From contig JAHCID010000003.1 of assembly GCA_026129405.1 (NCBI GenBank), positions 185,257 through 249,256 of the forward strand: a stretch of DNA of 64,000 nucleotides, read 5' to 3'. Positions 62,862 through 64,000 of the stretch are shown in pieces (position 1 is the first letter of the stretch; the number at the start of each line of letters is the position of its first letter). The translations under genes and the position numbers were made by a program. The stretch comes from a bacterium (lineage in GTDB: Bacteria; Desulfobacterota; Binatia; DP-6). Under the pieces are notes generated by a model. That model did not search any database. It was given only the letters and a program-made list of their open reading frames with translations, and had not been told where the DNA came from.

Positions 62862-63353
62862 ATGCCCATGAAGACCCCCACGATGCCGCCGGATCCGCCG
62901 CCGAAGGTCGCCCGATCGAAGCGTCGTCGAGGCCGACCGACGGCACACGGGCTCACGACCATGCGCCGCGCGCTCGCCGTGCTCGGCACCGATCGGCTCG
63001 ACGGCCGCAGCGCCATCGCGCAGGCAGCTCGCCGCTTCAAGCTCGACCTCGTGCGCGACCTCGGAGGCGACCCGTCGGCGCAGCAGCTCGCGATCATCGA
63101 GGTTGCGGCGCGCACCATGCTGCTGCTCTCGTCGGTGGACGACTGGATCATGCGCCAGCCGTCGCTGGTGAACGCGCGCAAGAAAGCGCTGCTGCCGGCC
63201 GTGCGCGAGCGCCAGCAGCTCGCCGACTCACTGGCCCGGATGCTCGGCCAGCTCGGCCTGGCGCGAAAGGCGGCGCCCGTCGAGAGCCTGGACGCCTACC
63301 TTGCCCGCCGCGCTGCGGAGACGGCCGCGCAGAATGCGCAGAACCCCGGGTAA
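62862..63353 (+). CDS. Phage-like protein upstream of terminase, possible small-terminase-like
   Basis: A 163-residue protein starting at ATG 62862 with GGAAGG upstream. After a basic Pro/Lys-rich start (KVARSKRRRGRPTAHG) it is mostly helical: TMRRALAVLGTDRLDGRSAI, QQLAIIEVAARTMLLLSSVD and AVRERQQLADSLARMLGQL. Its position before the terminase large subunit and the helical, basic character fit a small terminase or DNA-binding role, but no family motif is visible. The stop codon abuts the repeat array. Confidence 0.6.
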   Translation: MPMKTPTMPPDPPPKVARSKRRRGRPTAHGLTTMRRALAVLGTDRLDGRSAIAQAARRFKLDLVRDLGGDPSAQQLAIIEVAARTMLLLSSVDDWIMRQPSLVNARKKALLPAVRERQQLADSLARMLGQLGLARKAAPVESLDAYLARRAAETAAQNAQNPG

Positions 63354-63456
63354 GGTCGTCCAGGTCGTCCACCTCGTCCAGAACGTCCGCCCCGCGGGCC
63401 TTATTCGCGGACGAGGTCTGGACGAGAGGTCGTCCGAGGTCGTCCGAGGTCGTCCA
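63353..63456. repeat. Array of 9-10 bp GGTCGTCC repeats in both orientations
   Basis: Left block: four 9-bp units from 63353 (AGGTCGTCC, AGGTCGTCC, ACCTCGTCC, AGAACGTCC). Centre: a GC palindrome CCCGCGGG near 63392. Then inverted units at 63409-63426 (GGACGAGGT, CTGGACGAG). Right block: three 10-bp units from 63427 (AGGTCGTCCG, twice, then a variant). It lies between the small phage gene and the terminase gene. A packaging site, iteron-type origin or partition site is possible. Confidence 0.75.
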
Positions 63457-63644
63457 GGGAGCGGCCGTCCTGCGCGCGTAGCCGGCTCGTGCGCCTCGCG
63501 CCGTCGAGACGTGCACCGTCGGAGAGGCCGCATCGACACGGGCCGTCTCTGGCGCCGCATCACATGACCGGTCATCCCGTCACGGGGATCTAGCTCCACG
63601 GGAAGCAACGTGACGAGCGCCGGCCATCCGCGCACGATCGCGCC

Positions 63645-64000
63645 ATGCAGCTTCTCGCCGCGCTCGACGATCCCAAGCTGTTTGCGCCGTTCTTCCCGAG
63701 CCCGGCGTGGGATCGGTGGCGGACGTTCTTGCGCGTGCTCACCGGACAGCCGTTGTCGGGCGACGAGCTGGCGGTGTTCACGCAGGCGACCGGGCGCACC
63801 ACGGCGCCGACGGTGCCGGCGGCGGAAGCGTGGGTCGTGTGCGGCCGGCGTGCCGGCAAGTCGCGGGTCGCGAGCGTCGTCGCCGCCTACACGGCCGCGC
63901 TCGCCGATCTGTCCAAGCTCGCGCCCGGCGAAACCGGCGTCGTGCTCTGCTGCGCCGTCGACAAGGCGCAGGCCGGCGTCATCCTCGGCTACATCCGGGC
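63645..64000 (+). CDS. Phage terminase large subunit, N-terminal part (3' cut by window edge)
   Basis: The frame is open from ATG 63645 to the window end (118 codons). It begins with an amphipathic region, LFAPFFPSPAWDRWRTFLRV, then the ATPase Walker A-like motif WVVCGRRAGKSRVASVVAAY at about residues 64-83, followed by a strand, TGVVLCCAVDKAQAG. R/G-x-x-GKS after a Trp-rich lead-in is typical of terminase motors that pump DNA into capsids. The nuclease domain lies outside the window. Confidence 0.8.
   Translation, partial: MQLLAALDDPKLFAPFFPSPAWDRWRTFLRVLTGQPLSGDELAVFTQATGRTTAPTVPAAEAWVVCGRRAGKSRVASVVAAYTAALADLSKLAPGETGVVLCCAVDKAQAGVILGYIR

Larger units (their letters stand above)
62173..64000 (+). 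mobile_element. Left end of an integrated phage-like element (continues past the window)
   Basis: The segment starts at the tRNA 3' fragment and carries two small unrecognised genes, a repeat array and a terminase large subunit. No integrase or structural gene is inside the window; they would be expected to the right. The limit at 62173 is inferred from the tRNA fragment. It could equally be a prophage, satellite or gene-transfer-agent-like element. Confidence 0.6.

Noticed and set aside
63353-63456. CRISPR array
   Set aside because: Units are 9-10 bp, directly adjacent and in both orientations, with no spacers of regular length.

Overview
The window is chromosomal DNA of very high G+C content with densely packed genes, frequent GTG starts and many ATGA/GTGA stop-start overlaps. 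Gene content (complex I pieces, acyl-CoA metabolism, a split B12-dependent mutase, class II fructose bisphosphatase, periplasmic glucan protein OpgG, Tat- and lipoprotein-exported enzymes) suggests a Gram-negative, deltaproteobacteria-like heterotroph. Binatota or a related lineage is possible, but that placement is inference. No rRNA, complete tRNA or CRISPR array was seen.

Layout. 1-5271: 3' end of recG, a lipoprotein, an agmatine-to-putrescine pair (aguB-aguA), and a Tat-exported amidase with a small partner protein. 5507-13247: acyl-CoA dehydrogenase, UbiA prenyltransferase, a crotonase/SnoaL/SDR operon, HAD and dienelactone hydrolases, and two DJ-1/PfpI proteins, one with an AraC domain. 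13358-22025: a long same-strand run holding an alanine-type aminotransferase, homoserine dehydrogenase, threonine synthase, a phosphoglycerate-mutase-like candidate homoserine kinase, glpX, a crotonase and a two-subunit B12 mutase whose specificity residues match isobutyryl-CoA mutase. 22054-31865: Notum/pectin-acetylesterase-like protein, GT39 glycosyltransferase, an OmpR-type regulator beside a wrecked histidine kinase, EamA transporter, VOC protein, geranylgeranyl-reductase-like flavoprotein, rnhB, lipB and lipA.

31961-49762: GST, a Fur-family regulator with a Lon-N protein, nuoI with a 74-residue protein and rhodanese-MoeB, trmB, lytic transglycosylase, epoxide hydrolase, crotonase, GT4, efp, cupin, nuoB-nuoF-nuoG, a truncated HhH glycosylase, siroheme nitrite/sulfite reductase with a cold-shock-like partner, a glycine-zipper lipoprotein, a DsbA-like lipoprotein and an M48 protease. 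50100-61747: dnaA without its usual neighbours, a ferritin-like protein, a small HTH protein, a stand-alone Hint-like protein, family 5 uracil-DNA glycosylase, rfbA-rfbC, a gamma-glutamylcyclotransferase-like protein coupled to an extended acyl carrier protein, a degenerate receiver, opgG, glutathione peroxidase, a methyltransferase and a frameshifted radical SAM/SPASM gene.

62173-64000: a 42-bp 3' fragment of a tRNA-Arg(CCU)-like gene probably marks one attachment site of an integrated element. To its right lie two small phage-like genes, an array of 9-10 bp GGTCGTCC repeats in both orientations, and the start of a terminase large subunit that runs off the window.

How parts may work together. 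hom, thrC and the PGM-like protein would complete aspartate-semialdehyde to threonine if the last is the missing homoserine kinase. The crotonases, acyl-CoA dehydrogenase and mutase fit branched or short acyl-CoA catabolism. lipB-lipA supply lipoate. nuoB, F, G and I supply part of complex I, with nuoC, D, E and the membrane arm absent here.
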